The notes under the pieces were generated by a model that worked only from the letters and a program-made list of their open reading frames with translations, ran no database searches and was not told the origin of the DNA. The position numbers and the translations under genes are program-made. Shown here in pieces: positions 8,707-18,555 of a stretch of DNA of 64,000 nucleotides. Where the stretch lies: contig NZ_QUOT01000001.1 in assembly GCF_003390375.1 (NCBI RefSeq), positions 744,001 through 808,000 on the forward strand. Direction: 5' to 3'. Position 1 is the stretch's first letter, and every line of letters starts with the position of its first letter. This DNA is from Thalassotalea euphylliae (GTDB taxonomy: Bacteria > Pseudomonadota > Gammaproteobacteria > Enterobacterales > Alteromonadaceae).

Positions 8707-9796
8707 CCAATACTCCAATCGGCATACAAAGATAAGTTTCAAAATAACCATTTTCCATCGGCGTCAGGCTCAACTGAAAATCCAAATGGTAGAGCTTTTC
8801 CAAACGCTTTCGACAATTACTCAGGCCAATGCCAAAGCCTTTGTGTTCATCTTTTTCTGGAATTTTATTGATCAATTTGACGTGTAAATATTCATCCTGG
8901 CAATACACAGACAATTTTAGTTCATTTTGATCGCTTTCTAACTGAGAGCCATGCTGAACAGCGTTTTCAACTAAGGGTTGCAACAGCATAAAAGGCACAT
9001 CGAGTGGCAAGCATTGATCATCAACATCAACCGATGTTTTCAGCTTATGGGCAAAACGCATTTGCTGAATAGTTAAGTAGCTCTGAATAAACTCGACTTC
9101 TTGCTCGAGCGAAATCAGTTGATGCCGCTGATTTTCTAATACTTTTCTCAGCATAAAGCTGAGTTCACTCAAGGCTTTGATGGCGTTATTTTTGTTATCT
9201 AGGCGGATCAAACTAGCAATCGTGTTCAAGGTATTAAATAAGAAGTGTGGATTAAGTTGAGATTTCAGTGACTGCAACTCCACTTGCAACAACTGCTCAC
9301 TGAGCTCTTGATTACGGCGTGCTTGAATTCGTGAATGTTTGTAATAGGTATATGAATAGCCAGAGCACAACACCGCTAAATAAACGAGAAAGTCCATATG
9401 CAAAGGACTTAGTAGAAGTTGCGAAAATGCCTCGGCAAGCACTGTTGGGTTAATGTATCCATTATTAATTAGCGAAACTTCAACAATGGTTAGGCCCCAA
9501 TATAGAGTGAAAAACAGCAGCATCACTGCACAGGTTTTGCCAACAAAGGTCACCAAACGTTCTACATCAAACGAAATCATTTGCGTGCTGGCGATAATTA
9601 ACGGCGCTAATAGCGCCCAATTTCCCCACCACGGTAAATACTCTAACCACACTTCGAACCACTCTACTGGCCTGTTAAAGTGTAGGCTCATACGGTAGCT
9701 ATTGGTTGCAGCCATTGAATTTAATAACAGCCAAAACAAGGCATTAGCTAACCAAAAGTATTTAGATGGTAAGTTGTCGATAAAGGTTTTAAACAT
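8699..9796 (-). CDS. LytS-type sensor histidine kinase
   Basis: Membrane histidine kinase of the His_kinase (PF06580) class, 365 residues. Four hydrophobic segments fill about residues 12-150 with no recognised extracellular sensor domain. The phospho-acceptor is H184 in QLNPHFLFNTLNT. The ATPase end shows LLQPLVENAVQHG (N-box) and GFGIGLSNCRKRL (G-box). It forms an overlapping two-gene operon with the LytTR regulator and is divergent from the TonB receptor at 10238. The stimulus is unknown. Confidence 0.93.
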   Translation of the reverse strand: MFKTFIDNLPSKYFWLANALFWLLLNSMAATNSYRMSLHFNRPVEWFEVWLEYLPWWGNWALLAPLIIASTQMISFDVERLVTFVGKTCAVMLLFFTLYWGLTIVEVSLINNGYINPTVLAEAFSQLLLSPLHMDFLVYLAVLCSGYSYTYYKHSRIQARRNQELSEQLLQVELQSLKSQLNPHFLFNTLNTIASLIRLDNKNNAIKALSELSFMLRKVLENQRHQLISLEQEVEFIQSYLTIQQMRFAHKLKTSVDVDDQCLPLDVPFMLLQPLVENAVQHGSQLESDQNELKLSVYCQDEYLHVKLINKIPEKDEHKGFGIGLSNCRKRLEKLYHLDFQLSLTPMENGYFETYLCMPIGVLDA

Positions 9797-10237
9797 AATC
9801 TATAACGCGGATGATTCTTCCCTGTAATTAACGCTCGCCTGATTTTTGTATCTCATGCGCCTATTAGTTAGCTAAACAGTTAATTACATGCTTTATTCAA
9901 ATAGTTCTCACACTAAGGCTTAATTGACGCTGTTACTTTTTGCAACTTTACCATCTGCGCACCTGTAAATTTTCCAACACCCATCTTAAAACTACATTAA
10001 AAATCATGTGGTTACTACCATAAAGAAAGTAAAAAATTCTCGCCTATTTAAATCCAGCTACCGTTTAAATCAGCTATGAGGCCAATAATCACTTTATTTG
10101 CGCCACTGATGGATTGGCTAATGTCTGTGCTTTGCGACAGGAGTAACGTGGCTCTGTTCATTCGTACTACTAGCTTCGTAAGTAGTGCTGCTAAACGTGC
10201 GTCTCGACAACGATTATAAAAAATCAGGGAGAATATT
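9797..10237. other. Divergent intergenic region kinase / TonB receptor
   Basis: 441 bp holding the divergent promoters. I see AGGGAGAAT as the ribosome binding site of the TonB receptor, and a 47-codon frame at 10076-10219 ending 18 bp before the receptor start, with AGGAG ahead of an internal GTG. No operator could be assigned. Confidence 0.5.
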
Positions 10238-13216
10238 ATGTTTACAAAAACAAGCGTAGCGAAGTCAGTTCGCTTTGCGCTGATGTTTGGTGCAACCTCA
10301 AGCGCTCTCCTCCTTCCGCAAACCACTTTTGCCCAACAAGCTGAACAAAATGCTGAAGAAGAGATCGAACGAATTGCCGTGACCGGTAGCCGAATTAGGC
10401 GGCCAGGGGCGGTATCTGCCAGTCCTATCGTATCTGTTGGTGCTCAAGAAATTGAGATGATACAAACCCCACAAATAGAAGAAGTTCTGCGTAACTTGCC
10501 AGCAACTATTCCAGGCGACGGCGGCAGTGTAAATAACGGTACAGCGGGTGCTGCAACGGTCGACTTAAGGGCTCTTGGTACCGAGCGTACTTTGGTGTTG
10601 ATGAATGGCCGCCGAATGATACCGTTTAACTTTAACGGTATTGTTGATACCGCATCAGTGCCTGTTTCACTGATTGAAAGTGTTGACGTAGTGACTGGTG
10701 GTGCGTCAGCGGTTTACGGTTCTGATGCTATTGCAGGTGCCGTTAACTTCGTGATGAAGAATAATTTTGAAGGTGTAGAGCTACTTATTAACCATTCAGA
10801 AACAGGTGATAGTGATGGCGATACCGACAGTATTGCACTAACCCTTGGTTCTTCGCTGAGTGATGGTCGCGGTAACGTTGCACTTTCTATGAACTGGACT
10901 GATCGTAAACCAGTATTTTTAGGCGACCGACCTCTGGGCGTATTAGGGATCGCGACAGCATCTGGCGGTGGTTATCAGTCCTTTTTAGATGGCGAAGGCC
11001 CAGTTCCACCACTTGATAATTGTGGCGGCCCGAATGTAACTACCTTTGAAAGTGGCGGCGGTTCTACAACCTCAATTCCTACACGTTTTGCCATCGTTGG
11101 TGGTGGTGCAGATGCTGCTGGCCAATTTAGAGAAGATAGAACGCTAGGTGATGATTGTAGCCGCTTTAACTTCAACCCGTTTAACTTCTATCAAACCCCG
11201 CAAGAGCGCTACGGTGCAACAGCTATTGCCCATTATGATATAGCGGAAGAGCACACTGTTTACACCACAGCGACCTTTACCAATACGCAAGTAAGACAGC
11301 AAGTTGCACCATCAGGTACATTTGGTTCAACCTTTAATTTACCAATTGCTAACCCATTTATTGGCGATCAAGCGCGCCAATGGATCATTGATGCAGGTAA
11401 CCAAGCGCTTGTCAACGGCTTACTGAATGATGGCGTACAAAACTGGCAAGATGTAAATGGCAACGGGGTTGTTGACCAAGAAGATTATTTGTTAGTTCAA
11501 CTTCGCCGTCGTACTTTAGAGCTAGGCCCTCGTACCACTAACTTTGAAACTCAGCTATTCCAATTAGTTGCAGGTATCGAAGGGGTATTGTATGAAGATT
11601 GGGAATACAATGTATCTTTCCAATACGGTGAGTCTAACCGAACCAATATTAGTGCGGGCTACACAAATGTTAGTAACATACAAAACGCGTTAGATAGCAC
11701 AGACGGCGTCACTTGTAACAATGGTGACTCAACGTGTGTTCCTATCGACTTGTTCGGTGGTTTTGGCACTATTACGCCAGCAATGGCAGCCTACTCGTCA
11801 GCAACGGCACTGATTAAGCAAGAATATTCACAAGAAGTGTTCAATGCGAGTGTTAATGGCCCTGTTGATGCGATTGAATTACCTTGGGCAGGCGCACCAC
11901 TATCACTTAGCTTTGGTTATGAGCATCGCCGTGAAACTGGTGAAACTATTCCGGATGAGTGTTTAAAAGAAGCACCTACTAGCTGTTTAGGTGGTGCTGG
12001 TGGTAACACCCTACCAATTGCCGGTGGTTTTAAAGTTGAAGAATTCTTCGTTGAAGGTGTGTTACCTATTGTTGAAGGTGAAAGTTTTGCTGAATCGCTT
12101 GAAATGGAATTTGCATTCCGTACAGCAGACTACGACTCAGTAGGTAGCAACGAAACGTGGAAACTTGGTTTTAGCTGGCGTCCGGTTGATAGCTTGCTAG
12201 TTCGTGTGATGCAGCAAGAGGCGACACGTGCACCAAACGTTGGTGAAATTGCATCGCCGTCAGTAACTGGTTTAGACAATGCCTTAATCGATCCTTGTTC
12301 GGTTGCTAATGCCGCGAACATTGACAGTACATTGCGTCAGCTTTGTATCTCAACAGGCATGACAGACGCGCAAGTAGGTCGCGTTCAAGATGTTATCTCT
12401 GGCCAAGTTAATGCCTTCCAAGGTACTAACCCAAGCCAACTACCAGATGCTGAAGAAGCTGAAACCTTCACTGCAGGTTTTGTTTATACCAATGAAGAGC
12501 TTTGGGATCTAGAAGTTTCTGTTGACTACTACGACATTGAGGTCGATAACAGTATTGGTGAATTTACTGCACAGCAAACCTTAGATGCGTGTTATCAATT
12601 TGGCATCGCCAGCGAGTGTGCAAAAATCGTTCGTATTGGTGGTGACTTGACCATTGCAGGCTCTGGCATTCAGACCTTTACCACCAACTTAAGCTATCGA
12701 TTAGCCGAAGGTGTGGAAGTAGGTATTAACTTCGCTATCGGTCTTGAAGATTGGGGTGAATTGCGTTTTAACACTGATATTAACCATTATATCGCGAATG
12801 AACGCCAGTCTTCGGAAGTACTACCTGTGATTGATTGTTTAGGTGCATACGGTAACAACTGTTCGCCAACGCCTGAAACAACTTGGAACCAACGTATTAC
12901 TTGGGATATGGAAGACTTCACTGTTTCAATGTTGTGGCGTCACTTAAGTGGTATCGATATGGAGCCAGCACAGGCGGCAGGTTCATTTGAAGCATTTAGA
13001 TCAATTGATGCTTATGACTACATTGACCTATTTGCTAGCTACCACATCAGCGAGCACATCAAGTTAACCTTAGGTGTTGATAACGTAACGGATGAAGATC
13101 CACCCGTTGTTGGCGGCGAAGCAGGTTCTACAACCTTCAACTCAGGTAACACTTTCCCAAGCACATACAGTGCACTGGGCCGTATTTACAAAGCGGGGGT
13201 AAAGTTTACTTTCTAA
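10238..13216 (+). CDS. TonB-dependent receptor (outer membrane)
   Basis: Outer-membrane active transporter of 992 residues. A signal peptide (about 1-32, ending TTFAQQ) is followed by a TonB-box-like ERIAVTGSRI and a plug domain with VDLRALGTERTLVLMNGRR and VYGSDAIAGAVNFVMK. The long beta-barrel ends in aromatic VKFTF. This plug style is typical of the large marine receptors for carbohydrates, peptides or other organic compounds rather than classic siderophore receptors; the substrate is unknown. Residues 405-416 (DVNGNGVVDQED) form a dockerin/EF-hand-like calcium loop in a predicted surface loop. Several Cys pairs also occur in the loops. It may be controlled by the divergent LytS/LytTR pair. 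A strong terminator follows. Confidence 0.95.
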   Translation: MFTKTSVAKSVRFALMFGATSSALLLPQTTFAQQAEQNAEEEIERIAVTGSRIRRPGAVSASPIVSVGAQEIEMIQTPQIEEVLRNLPATIPGDGGSVNNGTAGAATVDLRALGTERTLVLMNGRRMIPFNFNGIVDTASVPVSLIESVDVVTGGASAVYGSDAIAGAVNFVMKNNFEGVELLINHSETGDSDGDTDSIALTLGSSLSDGRGNVALSMNWTDRKPVFLGDRPLGVLGIATASGGGYQSFLDGEGPVPPLDNCGGPNVTTFESGGGSTTSIPTRFAIVGGGADAAGQFREDRTLGDDCSRFNFNPFNFYQTPQERYGATAIAHYDIAEEHTVYTTATFTNTQVRQQVAPSGTFGSTFNLPIANPFIGDQARQWIIDAGNQALVNGLLNDGVQNWQDVNGNGVVDQEDYLLVQLRRRTLELGPRTTNFETQLFQLVAGIEGVLYEDWEYNVSFQYGESNRTNISAGYTNVSNIQNALDSTDGVTCNNGDSTCVPIDLFGGFGTITPAMAAYSSATALIKQEYSQEVFNASVNGPVDAIELPWAGAPLSLSFGYEHRRETGETIPDECLKEAPTSCLGGAGGNTLPIAGGFKVEEFFVEGVLPIVEGESFAESLEMEFAFRTADYDSVGSNETWKLGFSWRPVDSLLVRVMQQEATRAPNVGEIASPSVTGLDNALIDPCSVANAANIDSTLRQLCISTGMTDAQVGRVQDVISGQVNAFQGTNPSQLPDAEEAETFTAGFVYTNEELWDLEVSVDYYDIEVDNSIGEFTAQQTLDACYQFGIASECAKIVRIGGDLTIAGSGIQTFTTNLSYRLAEGVEVGINFAIGLEDWGELRFNTDINHYIANERQSSEVLPVIDCLGAYGNNCSPTPETTWNQRITWDMEDFTVSMLWRHLSGIDMEPAQAAGSFEAFRSIDAYDYIDLFASYHISEHIKLTLGVDNVTDEDPPVVGGEAGSTTFNSGNTFPSTYSALGRIYKAGVKFTF

Positions 13217-13675
13217 GACACTTGCTAAACCATTAGCAAAAAGAAAACTTGGAAGTAATGCCTGATGGCAAATGTCGGTGAGTTAGTATTCAACACTAAT
13301 TCACTGGCATTTTTATTGTCACTAACTCTACTGTCACTAACTAACTTATTAAGCTGGCCTTACTTTGCGTTTTAGGCTTATTGAAAAACTTCAGTATTAC
13401 GAATACGCGTATTGTTAATCACACTTTCTACGAAGTTACAAAACCGTAACCTAGCGGTTACATTTTATTACATCGCCATATCTTAATTCGATTAGAATTC
13501 GCTTCGCTTTGAGCGCATAGCATATTCTGATCTAGTTCATTCACAAAGATTATAAAACGTAACAAGTCACCAGTTTATCGCGCAGATGCATACCCGTTTT
13601 TACGCAGCCATCGACTCAAGCTCAAGCATCATTTTGCATTTTCAATAAACAACAAGATAAGCAGTAAGGTAGTAC
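13217..13675. other. Intergenic region TonB receptor / porin 1
   Basis: 459 bp with a terminator at 13270-13317, a perfect palindrome GTAACCTAGCGGTTAC at 13446-13461, and CGTAACAAGTCA at 13558-13569, which recurs upstream of porin 3. No gene is seen. Confidence 0.5.
13270..13317 (+). terminator. Terminator of the TonB receptor gene
   Basis: An 18-bp stem with three G-U type pairs (arms 13270-13287 and 13295-13312) and a 7-nt loop, ending in TTTTT. It lies about 55 bp past the receptor stop. Confidence 0.8.
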
Positions 13676-14809
13676 ATGAAAAAGACGCTTGTTACGCTCG
13701 CTCTAGCAGCAGCACTTCCACTTTCCGCTCACGCAGAATTAAACTTCAACGGTTTTGCCAATGTTGTCGCAGGTAAAGCATCAAGTGGCGACGAACAATG
13801 GGGCTACGATGACGATGTTGATTTTAAACAAGATTCATTATTTGGATTGCAAGCAACAGCTGACTTGGGCGAAGGTCTTAGTGCTACCGTGCAATTAATT
13901 TCTCGCGGTGAAGACGATTGGGAAACTGATTTTGAATGGGCTTACTTAGCATATGATATCAGTGAAGAGACCCGCGTAATTCTTGGCCGTCAGCGTGCCA
14001 ACTTATACATCTACTCTGGTTACCTTGATGTGTCTTACGCCTACCCTTGGATTACACCACCAGAAGGCGTATACAGCTTGCAGTTTACTTCTTTTGACGG
14101 TGCGAGTATCAGCCACTCATTTAGCCTTGGTGAATTCGATACCAACGTACAAGCAATCTACGGTTCAGAAAGCCGTGATGTACTCGTGTTAGACAGTGAC
14201 ATTTACTCAACTTTCGATAACATTCACGGCTTTAATGCGACGTTTAACCGCGATTGGTTAACGCTTCGTGCCGCTTACATTTCAACTGATATTTCGATGC
14301 CTACCCCGATTGGTAACGCAATTCTTGAAGCGTGGAACCAAGTACCTGGCTTTGAGTATGTTGGCACTGAACTAATGCTTGAAGATGACCAAGCACAATT
14401 CGTTGAAGCTGGCTTACAAATTGACTACAACAACTGGCTTGTTATCAGTGAATACACTCACACTGACTTTGATGAATCAGCATCTGATACTGAAGAGTCT
14501 TTATACGTGACTGTAGGTTACCGTTTTGACGATGTGCTTGTGCACGCAACTTATGGACGTGATAAGAATGACGCCAACCCAACGGTTAATGAGTTACCTT
14601 ACGGTATTAACGCGCAACTTGACGAATTGTCAGCAACAACTGCGCGTGTATTCAATGCCCGTACTGAAGATTCAAAAAGCTACAGCTTAGGTGCACGTTG
14701 GGACTTCCACGAATCAGCAGCATTTAAAGTTGAATATAGCCGTTTAGAAAGTGACTTAACCAACGAAGACACAAACTTAGTGCGCACTGCACTAGTAACT
14801 GTATTCTAA
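13676..14809 (+). CDS. Outer-membrane porin, paralog 1 of 4
   Basis: A 377-residue porin of the Gram-negative porin superfamily. Signal peptide about 1-20 (cut after SAHA), then the strand FNGFANVVAGKASSGD shared by all four paralogs, an acidic WGYDDDVDFKQ turn, the motif RGEDDWETDFEWAY, an arginine-bearing LGRQRA segment, repeated LxxxxxYxxxLV barrel strands, and the terminal strand VRTALVTVF ending in Phe. It probably forms a diffusion channel for small solutes. The acidic eyelet-like motifs do not reveal the solute. A TAAGGTAGTAC stretch precedes the ATG. Unlike paralogs 2 and 3 it has no PstS-like gene behind it. Confidence 0.9.
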   Translation: MKKTLVTLALAAALPLSAHAELNFNGFANVVAGKASSGDEQWGYDDDVDFKQDSLFGLQATADLGEGLSATVQLISRGEDDWETDFEWAYLAYDISEETRVILGRQRANLYIYSGYLDVSYAYPWITPPEGVYSLQFTSFDGASISHSFSLGEFDTNVQAIYGSESRDVLVLDSDIYSTFDNIHGFNATFNRDWLTLRAAYISTDISMPTPIGNAILEAWNQVPGFEYVGTELMLEDDQAQFVEAGLQIDYNNWLVISEYTHTDFDESASDTEESLYVTVGYRFDDVLVHATYGRDKNDANPTVNELPYGINAQLDELSATTARVFNARTEDSKSYSLGARWDFHESAAFKVEYSRLESDLTNEDTNLVRTALVTVF

Positions 14810-14847
14810 TATCGACTTAATCTGCCAAAGTAATTTGCCAAAATAAT

Positions 14848-14901
14848 CGGCTGTATTGTTAATGGTGACCCCTATTAGGTTTCATTTTATCAATACAGCC
14901 G
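14848..14901 (+). terminator. Large stem-loop behind porin 1
   Basis: Perfect 11-bp arms (CGGCTGTATTG at 14848-14858 and CAATACAGCCG at 14891-14901) enclose a 32-nt loop. There is no strong U-tract, so it may be an mRNA 3' stabiliser or a weak terminator. Confidence 0.45.
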
Positions 14902-15310
14902 CATTCATCACTACATAAACTCTCTATATTAAAACTAGTTGCACCATTGGGCTTTAACCTCTTTTACTAGCCCCTTTCGCCAATTTCACCATCTTACAAC
15001 AATTAATAAGAGCCTTTTGTTTGTCAAAGTTCTCATCTGCGAGAAACCTTTTCGTCAAAATAGCTAAACACAAAGTAGCAATATTGTTACAACATCTCAT
15101 TAAAAAACACCTAACCATCAAACGGTTTTCCGTGAAATGCACCTTTTTTAATCTAATGTTAACACCTTTTAGCTTTTGCCAATCAGCACTGACCAAGATT
15201 TATTCATAATGTGCATTATTCACCCAAGTCATTCTATTTTATAAAATTTATCGTGCAATGAAATGTTATCCGTATAATATCGTTCTTGATAGATGATGTA
15301 GATCAAGCAC

Positions 15311-15348
15311 AAATGGCAAGCGCTTACGTTAAACTGCATTTGCCATTT
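15311..15348. promoter_or_regulatory. Operator-like palindrome upstream of the chemoreceptor gene
   Basis: The octamer AAGCGCTT (15318-15325), centre of many LacI-family operators, sits inside a 9-bp inverted repeat (AAATGGCAA at 15311-15319, TTGCCATTT at 15340-15348). It lies about 150 bp before the chemoreceptor ATG. The same octamer occurs upstream of porin 3. Confidence 0.4.
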
Positions 15349-15472
15349 CATTCCATGGATAGTTCGCCTAACTACACTTTGTTACGTAATTACTCTAATT
15401 ATTTGATTATTATTTAACCTTAGCCAATTTTTGTCAGAATTAAACACAATAACAAGGCAGTACAAAAAAAAT

Positions 15473-17092
15473 ATGATTTCAATTAAATCAATTTCTATAA
15501 GAACAAAAGTCTTACTTATACCACTAGTGGGTATGATTGGATTTTGCCTGTATTTAGCAATCAGCATATTGTCGATGAACAATACTGTAGATCAGTTGGA
15601 GCAAGCCTATAAAGTTGATTATCAACTGTTACAAGGTGCAGATCGCAACCTAGTAAAATTAGATAAAATCACAGAAAACCTAGGTAACGCGGTTACTTTA
15701 GGTGAAGAAGAATTACTTGATACTGCTGCTAGTCTTGCTGACGAATTCAGAGCAGGGATCAATGAGAGTAAAAGAGTTGCTCCTCAATCAGCACAAGAAC
15801 TGACCAATATTCTTGACGACTTTAATGCCTATTTCACGACTGGTCACAAGCTATCAAGTCAGCTAGTGGATGGCAGCGCAGATTTTGAAAAAATTGGCGA
15901 AATATCAAAGCAAATGACCGCACAGCTTGATACCGTTCATGCCAAATTAGAAAAATTTCAAGGCGAACGCTATGACAGCTTTAGCAATGCTTTTGATAGT
16001 GCAGCAAAGAGCGCCAGCACGACAAGTACATTAGGTTTGATCGTTGGTGCAATTACCATTTTCGTACTCTTCCTAGTGGCTGTCCCCATTGCTAATGCGA
16101 TTTACCGCAACTTAAACAGCATCATTGAATCAATGCAGGATATCGCCAAAGAGAACGGTGACCTAACCGTGCGTTTATCAACCAGCAGTAAAGATGAAAT
16201 TGGTGATTTAGTATTTTGGTTTAATAGCTTTATCGAGAAACTGCAAACCGTAATTAAAGATGTAGTTGATACAGCAACCCCCGTTGCGCAAACATCAAGC
16301 CAAATTCAAGGTTTGTCAGATCAGTCATTGCAAACATTTTCTCGCCAAACAGAAAGTGTTGTTCAGTCTCGCCAATCAGTAGAAGAGATGAGCCAAAGCA
16401 TTGCTAGTATTAGTCACAATGCTGCCGACGCTGCCGAAGCGGCGCGATTAGCAAGTGACGAGGCAGAAAATGGTCGCAAAGTGGTTGAGTTAACGGTTAA
16501 GCAAATTCAAACGCTAGCTGTTGATATTGAAAGTTCAGCGGTAACCATCAATCAGCTGCAGCAAGATACTGAACGTGTAAACGTAGTGCTTGATGTGATT
16601 AAAGGAATTGCCGAGCAAACTAACCTACTAGCGCTTAATGCCGCAATTGAAGCTGCTCGTGCAGGTGAACAAGGTCGAGGTTTCGCGGTAGTTGCTGATG
16701 AAGTTCGCAGCCTGGCATCACGTACGCAAGAATCTACAGAAGAAATCAACCAAATGCTGGCACAGTTGCAATCTGCGGCAGGTGAAGCGGTTGTTAAAAT
16801 GGAAAGCTCTTGTGCAAGTGTAAATACTAGTGTTGATTCTGCTCACCAGGCAGGCGAAAGCTTAATTGCGATCAATGATAAAGTTAACATTATTAACGAT
16901 ATGAACGGTGCAATCGCGACGGCAACTGAGCAGCAACATCAAGTATCTAGCCTGATGATTAGCCATGTTGAAGATATTCAAAGTTGTGCTGACGAAGCAA
17001 CGCAAGTATCAAACGATGTTGCTCAAGTAAGTGATAAACTTGCTGATTTAGCTGGCGAACTGGAAGGTGTCACTAAACAATTTAACGTGTAG
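15473..17092 (+). CDS. Methyl-accepting chemotaxis protein
   Basis: Transmembrane chemoreceptor of about 539 residues. TM1 (near residues 13-35) is followed by a helical periplasmic sensor region of about 150 residues, TM2 (LGLIVGAITIFVLFLVAVPI), a HAMP domain and a cytoplasmic signalling hairpin whose tip reads EQTNLLALNAAIEAARAGEQ, then GRGFAVVADEVRSLA. The hairpin couples to CheA/CheW to steer swimming. The frame opens with TTG at 15431, but the ATG at 15473 (MISIKSISIRTK) places TM1 correctly. It sits inside the porin array, so it may sense a nutrient linked to those porins; this is inference from position. A strong terminator follows. Confidence 0.94.
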   Translation: MISIKSISIRTKVLLIPLVGMIGFCLYLAISILSMNNTVDQLEQAYKVDYQLLQGADRNLVKLDKITENLGNAVTLGEEELLDTAASLADEFRAGINESKRVAPQSAQELTNILDDFNAYFTTGHKLSSQLVDGSADFEKIGEISKQMTAQLDTVHAKLEKFQGERYDSFSNAFDSAAKSASTTSTLGLIVGAITIFVLFLVAVPIANAIYRNLNSIIESMQDIAKENGDLTVRLSTSSKDEIGDLVFWFNSFIEKLQTVIKDVVDTATPVAQTSSQIQGLSDQSLQTFSRQTESVVQSRQSVEEMSQSIASISHNAADAAEAARLASDEAENGRKVVELTVKQIQTLAVDIESSAVTINQLQQDTERVNVVLDVIKGIAEQTNLLALNAAIEAARAGEQGRGFAVVADEVRSLASRTQESTEEINQMLAQLQSAAGEAVVKMESSCASVNTSVDSAHQAGESLIAINDKVNIINDMNGAIATATEQQHQVSSLMISHVEDIQSCADEATQVSNDVAQVSDKLADLAGELEGVTKQFNV

Positions 17093-17402
17093 TTCACTTT
17101 TTTAACGATAATTTTAATTCGGATTTTTGTGGCGAACAGCATATCGAGTTGTTGATAACACATAACCTATGTCTATGAGATATAAAATTATTGTTATCTA
17201 TTTGCTTGCAATATAAATCATATTAATTGAGAATCGCCCCCTGCACTTTTGGTGCATGGGGCGATTTTTTTGAAAGTTTTTCTTTAAATCACAGTTCTGT
17301 TAAGCTGCTGAAGTTAACTCTTCAATAATCATGCGTTTAACGCCAAGTTAAACGGCACTTTCGAAAACTAGAATTACAACGCTATTCAACACAAAGGTAC
17401 TC
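17093..17402. other. Intergenic region chemoreceptor / porin 2
   Basis: 310 bp containing the chemoreceptor terminator (17232-17271) and the presumed porin 2 promoter. No operator is recognised here. Confidence 0.5.
17232..17271 (+). terminator. Terminator of the chemoreceptor gene
   Basis: 15-bp arms with one mismatch (17232-17246 and 17252-17266), GC-rich, followed by TTTTTTT. A classic rho-independent terminator. Confidence 0.92.
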
Positions 17403-18539
17403 ATGAAAAAAGCACTTTTAAGCAGTGTGCTATGCACCCTTTTATCTGCCAATGCTGCGCAAGCAGAAGTTAGTTTTAATGGTTTTGCCAACATTGTCGC
17501 CGGTCAAGCATCAAGCGGCGATACGCTATGGGGCTATGACGATGACGTTGATTTTAAACAAGGTTCATTATTCGCTTTACAAGCAAGCTCAGACCTAGGT
17601 GAAGGTCTTTCTGCGACCGCCCAAATTATTGCTCGTGGTGAGGATGATTGGGAAGCAGATTTTGAGTGGGCATACTTAGCCTACAGCTTAAACGACAATA
17701 CCCGTATTCTTGCTGGTCGTCAGCGTACACCAATTTATATGCTGTCTGACTATTTAGACGTGTCATACGCATACCCTTGGATTTCTCCACCTAACGGCGT
17801 TTATGATTTCGAAATCACGCGTTTTGACGGTATTAGTGCAATTCACTCGTTTACATTAGGCGAGTTTGATTCAAGTATTCACGCTATTTACGGCTCTAAT
17901 TCAGAAGATCTAGTAGTTAGTGGTGTTGAAGTTACTGATACACAAATTGAAAATATTTACGGTGCGGCATTAACCTTTAACAACGATTGGTTGACCCTAC
18001 GCGGTGGTTACTTTACCGCTAACTTATCGTTTTCACTGCCGATCTTAGACCCTCTGCGTAACTCATGGACTAACGCAGGCTTTGAGCAAGTCGTTGCTGA
18101 TCTAACCTTAGATGACGATAGAGGTGAATTCTTAGAATTTGGCGTTCAAATTGACTACAACAATTGGTTATTTATCGCAGAATACGTTGATAACACGTAC
18201 GAAGGCACACCACTAGGTGATGAAGAGTCAATGTTTGCAACGATTGGTTACCGCTTTAATGATGTATTAGTACACCTAACTTACGGAAAAGATGAAGAAA
18301 CACCAGCAACCGTTACCAATGGTGTACCTTCAGGTGTTGTCCCTGAGCTTGATCAATTAGTCGGTGTTACTAATCAAGTGCTTGCTGCACAACGCGAAGA
18401 TTCTTCATACTATACGCTAGGCGCTCGTTGGGATTTTCATGATTCTGCCGCATTTAAGGTTGAATTCACGCGTTTTGACGACGATTTACTAAACCAAGAT
18501 ACCAGCTTAGTGCGCACTGCACTTGTCACAGTATTTTAA
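17403..18539 (+). CDS. Outer-membrane porin, paralog 2 of 4
   Basis: A 378-residue porin closely related to the other three in the array. Signal peptide about 1-21 (cut after AQA), then VSFNGFANIVAGQASSGD, the acidic YDDDVDFKQ turn, RGEDDWEADFEWAY, AGRQRT, and a terminal VRTALVTVF. Divergence is concentrated in predicted surface loops such as SNSEDLVVSG, while barrel strands such as VQIDYNNWL are nearly fixed. A small PstS-like gene starts 16 bp downstream with a shared terminator behind it, so the two form an operon. Confidence 0.9.
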   Translation: MKKALLSSVLCTLLSANAAQAEVSFNGFANIVAGQASSGDTLWGYDDDVDFKQGSLFALQASSDLGEGLSATAQIIARGEDDWEADFEWAYLAYSLNDNTRILAGRQRTPIYMLSDYLDVSYAYPWISPPNGVYDFEITRFDGISAIHSFTLGEFDSSIHAIYGSNSEDLVVSGVEVTDTQIENIYGAALTFNNDWLTLRGGYFTANLSFSLPILDPLRNSWTNAGFEQVVADLTLDDDRGEFLEFGVQIDYNNWLFIAEYVDNTYEGTPLGDEESMFATIGYRFNDVLVHLTYGKDEETPATVTNGVPSGVVPELDQLVGVTNQVLAAQREDSSYYTLGARWDFHDSAAFKVEFTRFDDDLLNQDTSLVRTALVTVF

Positions 18540-18555
18540 GGTAGGACGTTAATCG

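Larger units (their letters stand above)
14810..15472. other. Intergenic region porin 1 / chemoreceptor
   Basis: 663 bp. Contains a large stem-loop at 14848-14901 just behind porin 1 and an inverted repeat enclosing a LacI-type operator-like site at 15311-15348. Short frames in the middle look like chance. Confidence 0.5.

Noticed and set aside
10076..10219. 47-codon plus-strand frame just ahead of the TonB receptor
   Set aside because: The ATG has no ribosome binding site; an internal GTG has AGGAG only four bases away. A leader peptide is possible but not supported enough to annotate.
10048..10326. 92-codon minus-strand frame over the TonB receptor start
   Set aside because: It overlaps the signal peptide of a convincing receptor and shows no family features.
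15021..15209. 62-codon frame in the porin 1/chemoreceptor spacer, and its minus-strand partner at 14954-15196
   Set aside because: Both are basic, low-complexity frames without ribosome binding sites in an AT-rich promoter region.
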